A program made the position numbers and the translations under genes. From assembly GCF_023101765.2 (NCBI RefSeq), contig NC_064213.1:11904001-11968000 (forward strand): a stretch of DNA of 64,000 nucleotides, in the 5' to 3' direction. The notes below the pieces were generated by a model. That model saw only the letters and a list, made by a program, of their open reading frames with translations, ran no database searches and had not been told where the DNA came from. Numbering within the stretch: the first letter of the stretch is position 1; each line of letters starts with the position of its first letter. This document shows positions 11,637 through 24,000 of the stretch, piece after piece. The DNA is from Spodoptera frugiperda (taxonomy: Eukaryota > Arthropoda > Insecta > Lepidoptera > Noctuidae).

Positions 11637-14600
11637 AACGTTTTCTCTTTTTGCCGCCATGTTTAATTTTGTTGTTCGGCTTCCCCTTGATACGTCTTCG
11701 CACGCCGGCCGCCTCCTCCGTGTCGTCGTCCGAGTCAGCGCCGCGCTTCTTGCCTTTACTGCTCTTTTTGTCTTCTAGTTCTTTCATTTCCTATAGGAAA
11801 AAGACTTCGTTAGTATCCGATGTTTATAATATCAACAACAATCATAAAGGATAATTATTATTATTGTGTCGCATTTATCCAAAACAAGCATATATTTTCT
11901 ACATCCTGATAGAGGATAAGATGAGAGTAGGTCATAATTTTGATCGAGATTGATATAGATCCGTGTGACGTGTGTTTGATGGATAATGTTTTGGAGAATT
12001 TAATGGATTTATTTTTAATCAGACCGTGACGAATCTACTATAGAAAAATAATATAATAGAAAAAGATTAGAACAGACTTCAGTCGAACGGCTTGAAGAGC
12101 CGTTTTGTCCAGTATCAACAAGATTATCGATTATAAACGGGTGTACGTACAATCTTAGTGAGCCGCTGTGCCTCCGCGACCCTCTCCTGCAGCACCATGA
12201 CCTCGCTCTCCTCCGTCTTGTACAGCGGCAGCTGCTTGCCTATCAACTGCTCGATGCGCTGGTACAACTCCACGTCATACTGGAATACAATATTCATGAT
12301 AAGTTCAGACACTACAAATAATTAGGACGGGATTTTATGTCTCTCGGATGATATATTATTATTATCCCTTATGATATAGATATTGGTGTATCACCCTATT
12401 TATAGTCACGCACTTAGTAACTTACAGTCAGTTGCAGGAACGATCATTAAATTTTTAAAGTGACTTTAAATATTAATGAAGCTTTAAAGTGTTGCACAAA
12501 GAAGTATTTCTATCTCATTTTAATGCCGGATTAACTTTAATTAAAGAAACGTCAAATCGGGACTTTAGCCTATTTTTTACGTTGCACAAAACGTCATTAG
12601 CGCTAAAGGAGCATTAAATTGACAGTTTGGGGTTATAATTTTTAATGCCTAGTCAAACATCCATTAAACTTGTTATTAAACTCTGAATTCTTTTGTAAAT
12701 AGTGCTAGTAATATTTTTTTACTTTATTACAGTATTATTTTGTCCCTTTCATCTTTATCCGCTCCTTCCACGACGACGTCGTGTAATTCCAGATAGGATA
12801 AATTTATTTGAAAAACATGACGGAGAAGAGTTTCGTGTGAGATACAGGATTTCTAAAGCTTTACACATTTGCGAGATACTCAATTTACAAACAAACTCGA
12901 AGAAATAGAGCCATCGATGGCCTCACATAGTTATTGATATGTTTGAGATTCTTCGCTACTGGATCTGCCGAAGATCAGCTTCCTGCCAAACATAGGCCTT
13001 CCTTAGTGTTAACAACCACTAGCAACACCAGACAGATATAATGTAGGATGTAATTATAATATAATAGTATTTAATTACTGAGTACTATTCATAGGAATAA
13101 ATATATTAAACCTTTTTCGTCATTTCATAGACTACATAAACTGTTTAAAATAAATGTTAGCTGACATGGAACGTCAAATGATATATTTAAAAACCGGCCA
13201 AGTGCGAGTCGGACTCGCCCATGAAGGGTTCCGTAACAGCAAGTAGATGACATATTATAAAAGTTACAAAATAACTTGGTTTTACATAGTGTTTGTATGA
13301 ACGACAAAATTATATTTACGGTTTTTGATATCTCGTTCAAACCAATTTTCGTTGTTAGTTTCTATTGAAATCTACACCATATATTTTTTTTTTGTTTTTT
13401 CACTCTCTTATTTTAAAAGTTAGAGGGGGGGGGGCACTCATTTTTCCTCTTTGGAAGCGTCTAACTTTCAAACGGTTGATTTTGACGAAAAATGGTTTTG
13501 GGAACCTTTTGGATGGGTGTCTATGGATATGTCTTTTTTAAAGACATTACTTTAAAAAAGACATATCCATAGACACCCATCACGGGTATGTTAGCTGAAA
13601 AAAATTTTTTTGAATCAGTTCCATGTATGGATGTAAAAACCCTTTAATTTTTAAATTTAATAATTTTTATTCAAAATTCGAATAGCGGTTATCGAAATAC
13701 ATCAACCTACAGAGTTTCAACTATGTAGGCCCAACAGTTTCGGAAATAAATGGCTGTGACATACGGACGGACAGACAGACAGACAAACATGACGAATCTA
13801 TAAGGGTTCCGTTTTTTGCCATGGCTACGGAACCCTAAAAATGGCGGAAAATAATTAATTCGAATATTGGTCGATGAGACGGATTGTTGGTTTATAATAG
13901 TTCTGTAAAAATAAATTGTAATTCCTGAAATGTTATGAATTTCATTTAATCTTCTCGCATCTTGAAATAACATTCGGTATTTCCATATCATGCTAGGGGA
14001 ATAGGTGTATTAATAGATGTATATACCTTGTATATTTTTAAGAATAAATAAAACGACTAATCTTGTTTTAAATTAATTTATTTTATTAGATATTTATTTT
14101 ACTAAAATACCATACCGTCATTACATGGGGGCAATTCGTACTTCCTCTGTGGGTGCAATATTATACCATTCTTTGGTTAATTCTTTGCTTAAAAAGTTAG
14201 TACAAGGGCGATGCATACTGCCTGAACCAGCCTGTATTGCACCAGATACCATGGTTAATGAATAATGCTGAAAATTCTTTCTACAAAAGGAAAACTCGAG
14301 ACGAGTCCAATTCTCAATTAATCACAACAATAACAAACACCTGGAAGCTACGTTAAATCTTCTCTCTTACAAACGCTGTTACGATACCAATGAAAGATAA
14401 TTCAACACCACATTAAAGCAATTGATAATATTTTTATCGTAAAAAATTGGATTTTTCCTAAATACAGAGATGACAGAAACGCTCATGATGTCAATATTGA
14501 CAACTAGGGCTGGCGATCTAGGAATTTCTTCCCGCGAACCAAAAAGGTTGATACCTATTTTAAATCGGAACACATAATTGAATCGGTCAGTGAATTAGAA

Positions 14601-17600
14601 TAAGATTTGATATTTATATGTATTCCACTATTAAGATACTACAAAAAACATTTAATAGTAGCTAATTAAATTAACACATATGCTTAATCTGTCAAATATA
14701 GAGATATTTAATCAAATACAAAATATAGATATAGCTATTACGTAAATAATGTAATTAGCTCTGAAAAAACTCATAACTGAGTCTTAATTTACAAGTAACT
14801 AAGTAGTAACAAATGGTATTGTATTGATTTTTATAGTGTCCTTTAACTACATGAAATAAATCCAAACACAATCGATAAATCGTCATTTTAAAAAATCGGT
14901 TTCTTTCGAAGCGGGATTCGCTTCCTTCCATCCTTAATGACAATTTACATTCAATCAGTTCCAGAGAGTATACAAATACTACGTAATCAGTTCATTCAAA
15001 ATATGTGTTTTAACTTGCAACACTTTTTAATGTCGTCTTTAGTTAAAGTCCCATTAAAGGGACCCGCAACAGTTTTGTGCAACGTCTTTAAATTTAATGG
15101 AATATTAGCGATAATGACGGATTAACTAATGTCGAATTTAAAGACAGTTTTCTGCAACTGACTGTTAGTCACGCACGTAACTTGGCATTTTTTTTTTAAT
15201 AATAAGAAAGTTCCGCCAATCACACAGGGATTGATCCTCACAAACATCGTGCGCAGACGCGGCGACGTTGCGCTGACTATTGAACGTCCGCGTCTGCATA
15301 TTTTTAGTAATTTTCTTGAAAAACATTATAACAAAATCTTGCCAAGTTATCTGCCAACCTTTATACCCAAGTGCCTTAATTTATGGACCATAAGCTATTT
15401 GACGATTTGAAATGGAATAAAATATGTTTCTAAAGGAACTGACCTGAGACACAAAAGTGATAGCCTTGCCGGCGCGTCCCGCTCGAGCGGTGCGGCCGAC
15501 GCGATGTATGTAGTCCTTGCTGTGCAGCGGGATGTCCAGGTTGATCACCACGTCCACGTGGGGAATGTCCAGACCTCTGTAATATTCAAAATAAAATAAA
15601 ATTTATTTGCGAGAACTGTAGTACATTCATGTAGGATTTCTGTTTGATTAACTAACAATTTCTTTAATAGATTAAGATTATATGGTTAACATAGTGTGCT
15701 GGAGTTTGCCTACTTTTAAGAAAAATTGTCCAGCAGCATACAAGAAATATTTTTTAAATGTGGAACTGATATCAAATATTTTTAATATCCTTACGAGTAC
15801 TTGCAAAAACCAGTTACAGTTTTAGTTAATATTACACTATATATTTTGGTCATTACATACCTTGAAGCGACATCAGTGCATATAAGCACAGAGCGACTTT
15901 TGTTCTTGAACTTGTTGAGAGCGGCGAGACGTTTGTTCTGCGACATCTGTCCGTGCAGCGGCACTGCGGCCAGGCCGAGGTTGCGCAGTAACAGGGCGGT
16001 GCGCAGCGCACCCGCGCACGTCGCCACGAACACGATGAACGAGTTGCCAGACATCTCGTTTAGAATGTGGACTAGGTATACGTCCTGTGGAATTATATTG
16101 ATTGTTTACATAACTATTGGTAACTTCGCAAAATAACTGAGGAGAAGGAACTTCGCAAAACTTAATTCGTTTTGTATTTTCATTTGACTGTCAATATGTG
16201 CTGGGTGCTGACAATAATGTTATTCTCATTTTTGTCATATAGCAGACAAAAGCTGATAATAATACTTAATTATTTATATGTATGTCAATTGTGGTTGCTG
16301 GTACTTTTGAGTCTGCAGTTGTACATGTACGGTTACAGTGACCATTTATTTGAAACAGTTCATATTAAGCACTACTATAAAAAATAATATGAAAAAATAC
16401 CTCACCTTATACTTAACAGGTATGAACAGATAGTACTGCAGCAGCTTCTCAACTGTCTGGTACTTGGTGGAGACCTCGACCTTCACAGGGTCCTGCAAGG
16501 AGGCCCGCTGTAGCTTCTGCACCTTCTTCGTCATAGTAGCGGAGAAGAGGTACGTGCGTCGCTCGCGAGGAATCACGCGGAGTATCTTGTCCACTTCCAC
16601 CTCGAAATCCATGTTGAGGATGCGATCTGCTTCGTCCATCACCTTCAAGGAGAAAAAAAATATGTGAATTATAAGATTTAGATACATTGACAACTCAGCA
16701 TCTTAGTTTTTAAGAATATTTGTTTGATGGTAATAAATAATTAGAACATACTTTCGGTTTTTCTTTGACCAAGTTGTGGTAGTATCCAAGGTACTTTTGT
16801 CTGTTACTGTTATTAAAGTTTTTAATATGGAGAGAACTTATTCTAACGTCATTTTATTCTTTTTCTCCTAAATCCTATTACAAAATTGAATTTTGTAAGA
16901 AATACTTTTTGGACACTTGAAACACCAGAGGCTTTACAAGTGCGTTACCGGCTTTTTGGGAGTTAGGAATTTAAGGGTTGTTGTTCGGGAATGGGAATGG
17001 GGGAATTGGACCTCCGGTAACCTCACTCATACAACAAAACACAACGCAAGCGTTGTTTCATGTCAGTTTTCTGTGAGACTGATAAAGTAACTTCTATATC
17101 AACTTACCAAGAACTTGAGTGCCTTCAGGTTGAATCCCTTGGTATTCTCAAGATGGTCGACCAGTCGGCCAGGAGTGGCTATGATGATGTGTGGCTTCTT
17201 GGACAGCATGAGAGCCTGCGCCACCATGTCCATGCCTCCCACTATTACTGCACATTTCACTCCTATACTCGCACCTGAGAGTTACATAGTTATTTTATTA
17301 TTAACAAAGTAAACAAAAGCAGGTTCTTAGTTTGACTTAAATGTATGCATATGTATGTTTGTGTGCGATTATCTCGCATTTGGTGAACCAATTTTGATGC
17401 AGTTTTCAACATAGTATTTTTTAGGCTTAAGAGAAGGATTTTGGGATATTAACTAACTTAAAAAATGAAGGCGGTACATCAAATTGAAGTCTTGTATCCT
17501 TTCAAGAATTGCATTGTTCAGAAAAAAATAACTATATTTTTGTCAAGCTGCATATTGAAACTTCATAGTCTTATGCAAGCGTTAGAACAACAAAACATCA

Positions 17601-18426
17601 AATAATATTCTAGTATTTATTTACGATTATCAACCAAACCTTATGTTATCTTCGTGCAACTTTACTCACCAAAATACCACACTATAGTTACTTAGTTACA
17701 ATGTTGAACAAAACATTAATAACTAAAGGTAAATAGAGTTGTTTTCACACATTATGGTCTATGTGTTCAATTAATATCATAATAATGTTAGTTATCAATT
17801 AACATGTATAAATTAATAAAATTCTAAATCTTACCAAGTGCCTCAAACTGTTCAGATATCTGGAATGCCAATTCTCTGGTAGGTGTCAGAATTAGTGCGA
17901 AGTATCGTTGTGGGTTCTCCAGCAAAGCTTGTAGTATAGGCAGGGCAAAGGCACCAGTCTTTCCAGAACCAGTCTCCGCCAACCCAATGATATCTTTGCC
18001 TTGCAAAGCCACTGGTATTGACTCTTTCTGGATTTTCGAAGGTTTCTTCCATTTTAGCTCTTCACAAGCTTCACATAGTACATCTACCACACCCTGAAAA
18101 ATAATAAAGAAGTATAATAACATAACCTCACTTCATGGTCTTTTTCTAAAATGACTTAAGTGTAGTAGTTTAATATTACATATTAACGCTAATATATGAA
18201 GTGATTAAAGATAAACTAAATGTATGTGAGGAAATATTGTCTGTTAAGAACACTATCTAATAAATACCACATGCAAGGTGGTCGTACTTACCAAGTCTTT
18301 GAACGTCGTGTTGTCATCATCCTCGTTGTCCTCTCCTGCCTGTTCTGGTTGCTGCTCCTCTTGTTCCTCATTATCTGACTGCTGGCTATCATCTTCACTG
18401 CTACCACTCTCCACGTCAGGCGTCAT
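11635..18426 (-). CDS. DDX47: ATP-dependent RNA helicase DDX47 (yeast Rrp3-like)
   Basis: A DEAD-box helicase of the nucleolus needed for pre-rRNA processing and small ribosomal subunit assembly. Minus-strand exons are 18426-18292, 18093-17835, 17274-17108, 16642-16406, 16084-15861, 15576-15444, 12279-12151 and 11790-11635; all junctions are GT/AG and in frame, giving 479 aa. An acidic N-terminus (1-45) precedes the Q motif (Gln67). Then come motif I AETGSGKT (84-91), PTRELA (116-121), TPGRL, DEAD (190-193), SAT (221-223), TDVASRGLDIP and motif VI HRVGRTAR (365-372). All catalytic motifs are intact. The DEADRILNMDFE context and the basic Lys/Arg-rich tail are typical of DDX47. Human DDX47 is about 455 aa. 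The last intron but one carries a decayed Harbinger element. Confidence 0.95.
12771..13003 (+). pseudogene. Harbinger transposase N-terminal remnant
   Basis: The frame starting near 12771 reads RRRRVIPDRINLFEKHDGEE, then FRVRYRISKALHICEIL, which matches the conserved N-terminus of Harbinger transposases (R-x-R-x-NP-x-E...F..RYR..K). After a stop and a frame change, the frame at 12937 reads LRFFATGSAEDQL, the next conserved block (LRFYATGS). The catalytic DDE part is not recognised. Frameshifts and stops make it non-functional. Confidence 0.7.
13190..13843. mobile_element. Non-autonomous repeat with GGGTTCCGT ends nested in the Harbinger element
   Basis: It begins with CGGCCAAGTGCGAGTCGGAC and the inner block GAAGGGTTCCGT. 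It ends with TATAAGGGTTCCGTTTTTTGCC followed by ACGGAACCCTAAAAA. This sequence pair is very common in lepidopteran and other arthropod genomes. The ends share GGGTTCCGT/ACGGAACCC in inverted orientation. It has no intact coding region. A 31-bp perfect hairpin sits inside. Confidence 0.65.
13513..13580. repeat. Perfect 31-bp hairpin
   Basis: The arm at 13513-13543 (starts ATGGGTGTCTATGGATATG) is the exact reverse complement of 13550-13580, with a 6-base loop ACATTA. No mismatch in the stem, which implies a recent origin or active homogenisation. Confidence 0.95.
16905..17083. repeat. Dispersed lepidopteran repeat (CAAGCGTTGTTTCA family), copy 2
   Basis: Inside the DDX47 intron between exons 3 and 4. 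Shared blocks: ACAAGTGCGTTACCGGC, TTAGGAATTTAAGGGTTGTT, CCTCCGGTAACCT, ACGCAAGCGTTGTTTCA and GTTTTCTGTGAGACTG. Confidence 0.6.
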
Positions 18427-19596
18427 TTTCGTTAAATTATGAAATTAAACTAAACTCTACGAACGAAGGCGGAGACGAAACATGTGTATCAATATGTCAA
18501 ACATAACTGACAGCACTGACAGTAAGATACATACTAGTACTGTCATTCGTTAAAAAACTGAAACTTGAACGTATAATCATGTTTGAATTTTGAAATTAAT
18601 TTCCTATTATTAAAAAAATCGATTTCAATATTATAATTCATTTTTACTTATCTATAATTAAATGTTCTCAGCCTTAGATTAGTAATAAAGGCAAAAAAAA
18701 TGTAAATTATAAAAATCGTAATATGTTTTTGAACGAATAAGCGCGATCAAATACTGATAACTAAACCATTATTACCTCTTATCTTAACGATTTTTTTAAA
18801 AGAATAACTTTGGTTATAAATAGTTTATAAAATGAATTAATATTTTCCCTAATTTTATTGAGCTAATACAAAAAGTGAAACGCTTCTTATATCTTTGGTG
18901 TTGCCAACTTTACCATAAATCCTCTTTTGCGGGTAATTAAAAGTCGGAAAAAGAATTTGAATTAAAAAGTTTCTGGAAGTTTGAATGGATTATTTGCTTA
19001 CAAATCCAGTAGGGCAGTGCAAAGTTTATTTTATATTCCTCACAATACGGTACATGACAATTATTAATCAAATTCAATATTTTTATAATATAATATGTCT
19101 AAAACAAAATACTTATATTGTATTAAATAAAATCCAATTTACATATAATTAACTATGTTAATTTTATGTAATTGAACAATTACCATATTTTTACTATGAT
19201 AATTTAATATTAATATTATTGTAATATTATAAAATTATTTATCGTACCACGAAAAAAATTTGAATATTTATAAAATTTTGTATAATATTAAAATATTTAA
19301 TTTACAAACTAAGCTGATAGCAAAATTATGCAGTAGTATATTTTTCGGATACATAAAATATTATTTTCTAATAGTATTTTAGGAGTAATTTTTGCCTTAC
19401 GCGGTAACCCTGACATACTCTGCGACACGCGTTGCCGGTGTCTCGTAATCTCATTCTCTATTCTCTGTCTGTCTATGCCTCTACGCTGTCAACTGTAAAC
19501 AACTAAGCGTCGTGTTTTAGAGGTTACCTGTCAGTGGTATTATTGTAATATTTGTAATTTCATTAGATTATATTACAAGTAAACTAATTATAAAAC
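18427..19596. promoter_or_regulatory. Shared intergenic region between divergent DDX47 and PHF5A
   Basis: About 1.2 kb between two start codons facing away from each other. Most is very AT-rich with no exon. A GC-richer block at about 19395-19510 precedes the PHF5A start by about 100-200 bases and probably contains its promoter. No classical TATA box was identified with confidence. Both genes act in nuclear RNA processing, which fits but does not prove co-regulation. Confidence 0.4.
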
Positions 19597-20287
19597 ATGG
19601 CAAAGCATCATCCAGATCTTATTTTCTGCAGAAAACAACCAGGCGTTGGTAAGTTTCTCTACTATTTATGTTAAAATAAAAGTAATTGTGCAGTTTCATT
19701 AAAAACAAATAATTTTTCAGCTATCGGCCGATTGTGTGAGAAATGTGATGGTAAATGCGTGATCTGCGACTCCTACGTGCGTCCTTGCACCCTGGTGAGG
19801 ATATGTGACGAGTGTAACTATGGATCATATCAGGGGCGATGTGTGATCTGCGGTGGCCCCGGCGTTTCCGACGCTTACTATTGCAAAGAATGCACTATAC
19901 AGGAAAAAGACGTGAGTATTAACAATTTCAAATGTATAATGAATATTCATAACAACACTTAATATTAACAGATCTAATTGGGTTAAGCCCTTCAAAGTAT
20001 AAAAAACAATATTTTGTTGTATTCAGGGCTTTGACTATTTTGCAATTGGAAATTAACACACAACATCTATTCAGACGTTTACAGTTCTAGTTTCGAAACT
20101 AAAATCTAAAACTGATAATAATTAGTGTGTTCACTTCATTCGTGTTATTTCTACTATAACTGTAAAAAGTATTTATTGTAATGTTGTTTTATTACAGAGA
20201 GATGGCTGTCCGAAGATTGTGAACTTGGGTAGTTCTAAGACTGATCTGTTCTATGAAAGGAAAAAGTATGGATTTAGAAGACACTAG
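19597..20287 (+). CDS. PHF5A: PHD finger-like domain protein 5A (SF3b14b)
   Basis: A core subunit of the SF3b part of U2 snRNP, helping recognise the intron branch point. Exons are 19597-19648, 19721-19911 and 20198-20287; the chain gives 110 aa, the standard length. It starts [17 protein letters not shown], and the zinc-binding cysteines lie in repeated C-x2-C pairs ([34 protein letters not shown]) that form the knotted three-zinc fold. It ends [14 protein letters not shown]; the last residues differ slightly from the vertebrate ending. All cysteines needed appear intact. Poly(A) signal AATAAA at 20478-20483. The downstream kinesin gene converges on it. Confidence 0.97.
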
Positions 20288-20477
20288 CTACTGTGTTATT
20301 AGGATAAGTTTTTATTGTATAATTATTTTAAGACATTCATAAAGTTTAGGGGAAATTATGTCCCATAACTTACCGGTTATGGTGTCTCATTCAAATCTAA
20401 TAAGATACCATAAAAATACCATGAAAATATTTGTAATGTAAAAATGGTGTTAAAATTGAAAAATACCATGGACATGG

Positions 20478-20523
20478 AATAAAAACATAAATAAAACCCA
20501 TACACTCTCATAATGTTTATTTC
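20478..20523. terminator. Convergent poly(A) signals of PHF5A (+) and KIF12 (-)
   Basis: AATAAA on plus at 20478-20483 serves PHF5A. TTTATT on plus at about 20517-20522 is AATAAA on minus and could end the KIF12 transcript. If both are used, the two mRNAs would meet or slightly overlap tail-to-tail. The KIF12 assignment is inference. Confidence 0.4.
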
Positions 20524-21072
20524 TTTCTATTAAGCTAAGTTTTTACTTCTACCCAATATCTATTTACATGGAAATGCAATGTATTACATACAGGTCAAAT
20601 GGGATGAAAGAAAATTGAGACAAAACATGGTATAAAAAATAACATGCTTTTTACCATGTTCTATTTGCATCATTCTATATAAATTTTCCATCATCCTATT
20701 TTACAGTACTTACTGCGTCTACAACTAATTTAATACCAAAATACTATCTTTCCAAACCCTTGTTATTGTCTATCTATACAATTTATACATTTTAGGTAGG
20801 TACCATAATGACAATTTCAATGAGAGCTCCTGATTTTTTGCTGATGGCACTAATGCAGTGATTACAACAGATGCATGTTTGTGTAATCACTGTAGCTGTC
20901 AATAATATCCAATGGTTTCATAGAAGTTAATAAATTTTCTGTTGGACAAACACCTTGAGTAACAGCTACGTATAGTGCCGTATGTCTGATGAGCAATAAA
21001 TGCTAACCCTTTTGGCCCGAGTCTAAGTCCACTTTGGGACTACCAAAAATACAAGTCCAGTACATTTTACTT

Positions 21073-24000
21073 CTAACTGTCTCCACTGACAACACTTGCG
21101 GATGAACTGACGGGGTTGGTCCAAATGTTGGCTTCAGTGTCGTTGGAACCAGAGTATGTAGGCCGCGCCGGTATGATAGGTGACCGAACGCAAACACTGC
21201 AACATTAAGAAATATGATAAAAAATTTGTTTAAATGTTCCTGTAGGGTGTAACATCTTCAAAAATGGGTGACCTGGTATTTTTAGGCAGACAATTTTATT
21301 GATCTCTGAGATGATTTCAAAATAATGTATGTCTCTTCTCAATATTGTTCACTACAAAGACAGCAGCAAAATGCTTCCATTAATAATTGTTGTGTAATTA
21401 GTAACTGCAATTCTAATTTAGAGAATTATTCGCTAAAACACACGTGGTTAAGTGGAATAAGTGTTGAGAAACTTAAAATAATTTTTATTCATGCGCAGAA
21501 CCATGGTTTTAATATTATTATCTATTAAAATTAGCTTTTAAGTGTGATGTGTCTTGTGTCATGCATTTTTGCAGCCTTTAGATTTTGTGACTGACCTCCC
21601 CGAGTTCTTTCTGGAGTATCAGCTGAATCCAAACATTGTCCTAGGAACACCATTATAAAGTTAGAATTTTAGTTCAGTAGGCATTCCAGATTAAAATCAA
21701 ATATTGGTGTTATTTCCCTCCAATCTGAAGTTTCGTAGTGTCCACTAGTGCCCACTAGATGGCACCACTAGCAAATGTTTGATCAATACACGAGTTTGTT
21801 TACAATAGAATTATCTGGGTATAGAGAACAAGTAATTGACAAGTCCAATAAATTATGCTCCATTACTTTTCCACAATGCACTTCCAAATCCCAAGAGTCC
21901 CCATCTCGTCGCATATGAGCCACAAAAGTGTAGTACCTATACTTACGAGTTAACGTCCTCTAGTTTCTTCAGGAGCCTCTCGTTCTCTCTGCTGAGCAGT
22001 TCCTGGTCCCTCAGCAAGGAGTCTCTCACTCCGAAGAGTTCACTGTTCTCAGCTCGTAATGCTGAGTTCTCCTCCATGTGAAGCTGCACTAATTCCACCA
22101 GCTCTGATTGCGGAAGCTGGTACAGTTTATTTGGTTCTATCTGAGTGGGAGTTCTGCGTTGGCCTGTGGAAATGTGAAATTAGGGTTAAATCTATTATAT
22201 AAAAATAAGTCGGGTTTTCCTTCCTGACGCTATAACTCCAGAACGCACGAACCGGTTTCCACGGTTTTGCATTCGTTGGAAAGGTCTCGAGCTCCGTAAG
22301 GTTTATAGCAAAGAAAATTCAGGAAAAATTTAAGAGAAAAGCAGGAAAACAGGGAAAATCATTGGTGGCGAAACGGAGTTCGCCGGGTTTGCTAGTATCG
22401 TATAAATCACGTTGCGTGTTGATGTTGCTATAAGAAAACCTAACGATCCATTTTCAATTTCAGTAGCTACCATAATTACGCGACGCTTATTTTATTTATC
22501 GTATTGTTGGACCTGTTTTTGACCGCCAAGCGCAGTAGGTAAGATAAATTTGGGAATAAAAAATTGTGAAAAGTATTCTATGCCACTTAAGAATTGAAAA
22601 AGTCCTTACTATAAGAATCCGAGTTGTAGTCCGTCTGAACGTGCAGCGCAGTCCTCAAGTGTTGGTTCTCAGCTTGCAAAGCTTCCACCTCCCTCTTCAA
22701 ACTCAGAATGAGAGCGTCTCTCGCATCCTGGAAGAGTTAAGAATTTCAGATAGGCACCCAAGTCCGTAATATAAGCATAACTAGGTACTGATTGACTGAT
22801 AAGCCCTTTCTGACTAACGCCCGAATACTGAAATGTTACTCAATTTTAAGTTGTACTTAAATATCGTGCTATCTCGGTCATTTTACAAAGAATTGATAGG
22901 GACAGAACTAGTTTTGAGAGCGTCTTAAAATTGAGTAGCGTTTGAGTATTCGGACATAAGACAGGCTAACTAAGTAAGTAGTCAGCTAATTTTATTCAGT
23001 AAAATCTTGCGTAAGAGTTTTTGAATAAGGTGATGTAGAACTGTTCTGGTATCGATAAAATTATAGGACCTAATAAGGCCTGTAGTACTTGTGCTTACCA
23101 TTTTGACGATAGGTTTTGATTTAATCTTCTTAGCTCGTGCAGCATATCGGAGAGTGTTGATCGTCTCGCTCAAGTTTGATCTCGTAGGAGCTATACAGGC
23201 GATCTGAAGAGAAAAGGAAACTATTACTAAAAATCACGGTTTACTCACGTTCATTAACCCGTCGTGGGCCGGAAAGCAGATCTACGCGAGACACAATGTA
23301 TTTTTTATTATTGTCTTATGTACCGGGGTCTTATATATTGTCTTATATACGATAGGTTAATGGAGAAAAGCTCTACTAGTTTCGAGTCATAAAGGGACTC
23401 TTCATCATGAGTAACGTTCTTATAAAAATACAATTGCTATCAATTCGCGTAATGATAAATGTCATTGAATATCATCGTATAACCCTCACAGCACGTAAAA
23501 AGGTGTTCTATTGAGTTTGCGATGCTTACCATGAGTGTGACTCCATTCCCAGCGAGGCTGTCTGCTAGCAGTTTGGTGAGCTTACTGTCCCGGTACGGTA
23601 TGTGGCCGCGTTTCTTGCCGTCACTTAGCTGCGCTATACAGTAACCTGATGATAAAATAACTTTGTTAGGTGTTTCCAACTTCAACATCAATTACACAAA
23701 GGAAGTAGCAGTAGTCTAGTCTCTTTTGTGGTAGCCGTAGGGGGAATCGATTGCAATGCAGAGAAAGGTATTAAAACAACCTGGTAGAGAAATTCCACAT
23801 ACATACATAACTATATGTATAAATACATAACCTCACACCTGTTTCCAGAAGTGTGCGTTGCCTGTAGGCAGAGACTATGGAGAAATTCCACTTGCATTCT
23901 TCTCAATTTAGACTAAGTTTTACTCCTAATACAGCAACTACCATTATGATTTCCACTATCAATCCTCTTCTGACTTAGTTTAACAACTTACCAAGCACCA

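Larger units (their letters stand above)
12425..15164 (+). mobile_element. Decayed PIF/Harbinger DNA transposon in a DDX47 intron
   Basis: The left end CAGTCAGTTGCAG (12425) and right end CTGCAACTGACTG (ending 15164) are perfect 13-bp inverted repeats, both flanked by TTA, the 3-bp target duplication of Harbinger elements. Inside lie fragments of a Harbinger transposase (12771-13003, listed separately). The element is interrupted by another repeat at about 13190-13843. Blocks TTTAAAG and TTGCACAAAACGTC recur near both ends. It occupies most of the 12280-15443 intron. Confidence 0.85.

Noticed and set aside
23440..23691. Frame running through the KIF12 exon 9 and its intron
   Set aside because: Only 23530-23645 is exon; the rest is read-through across splice sites.
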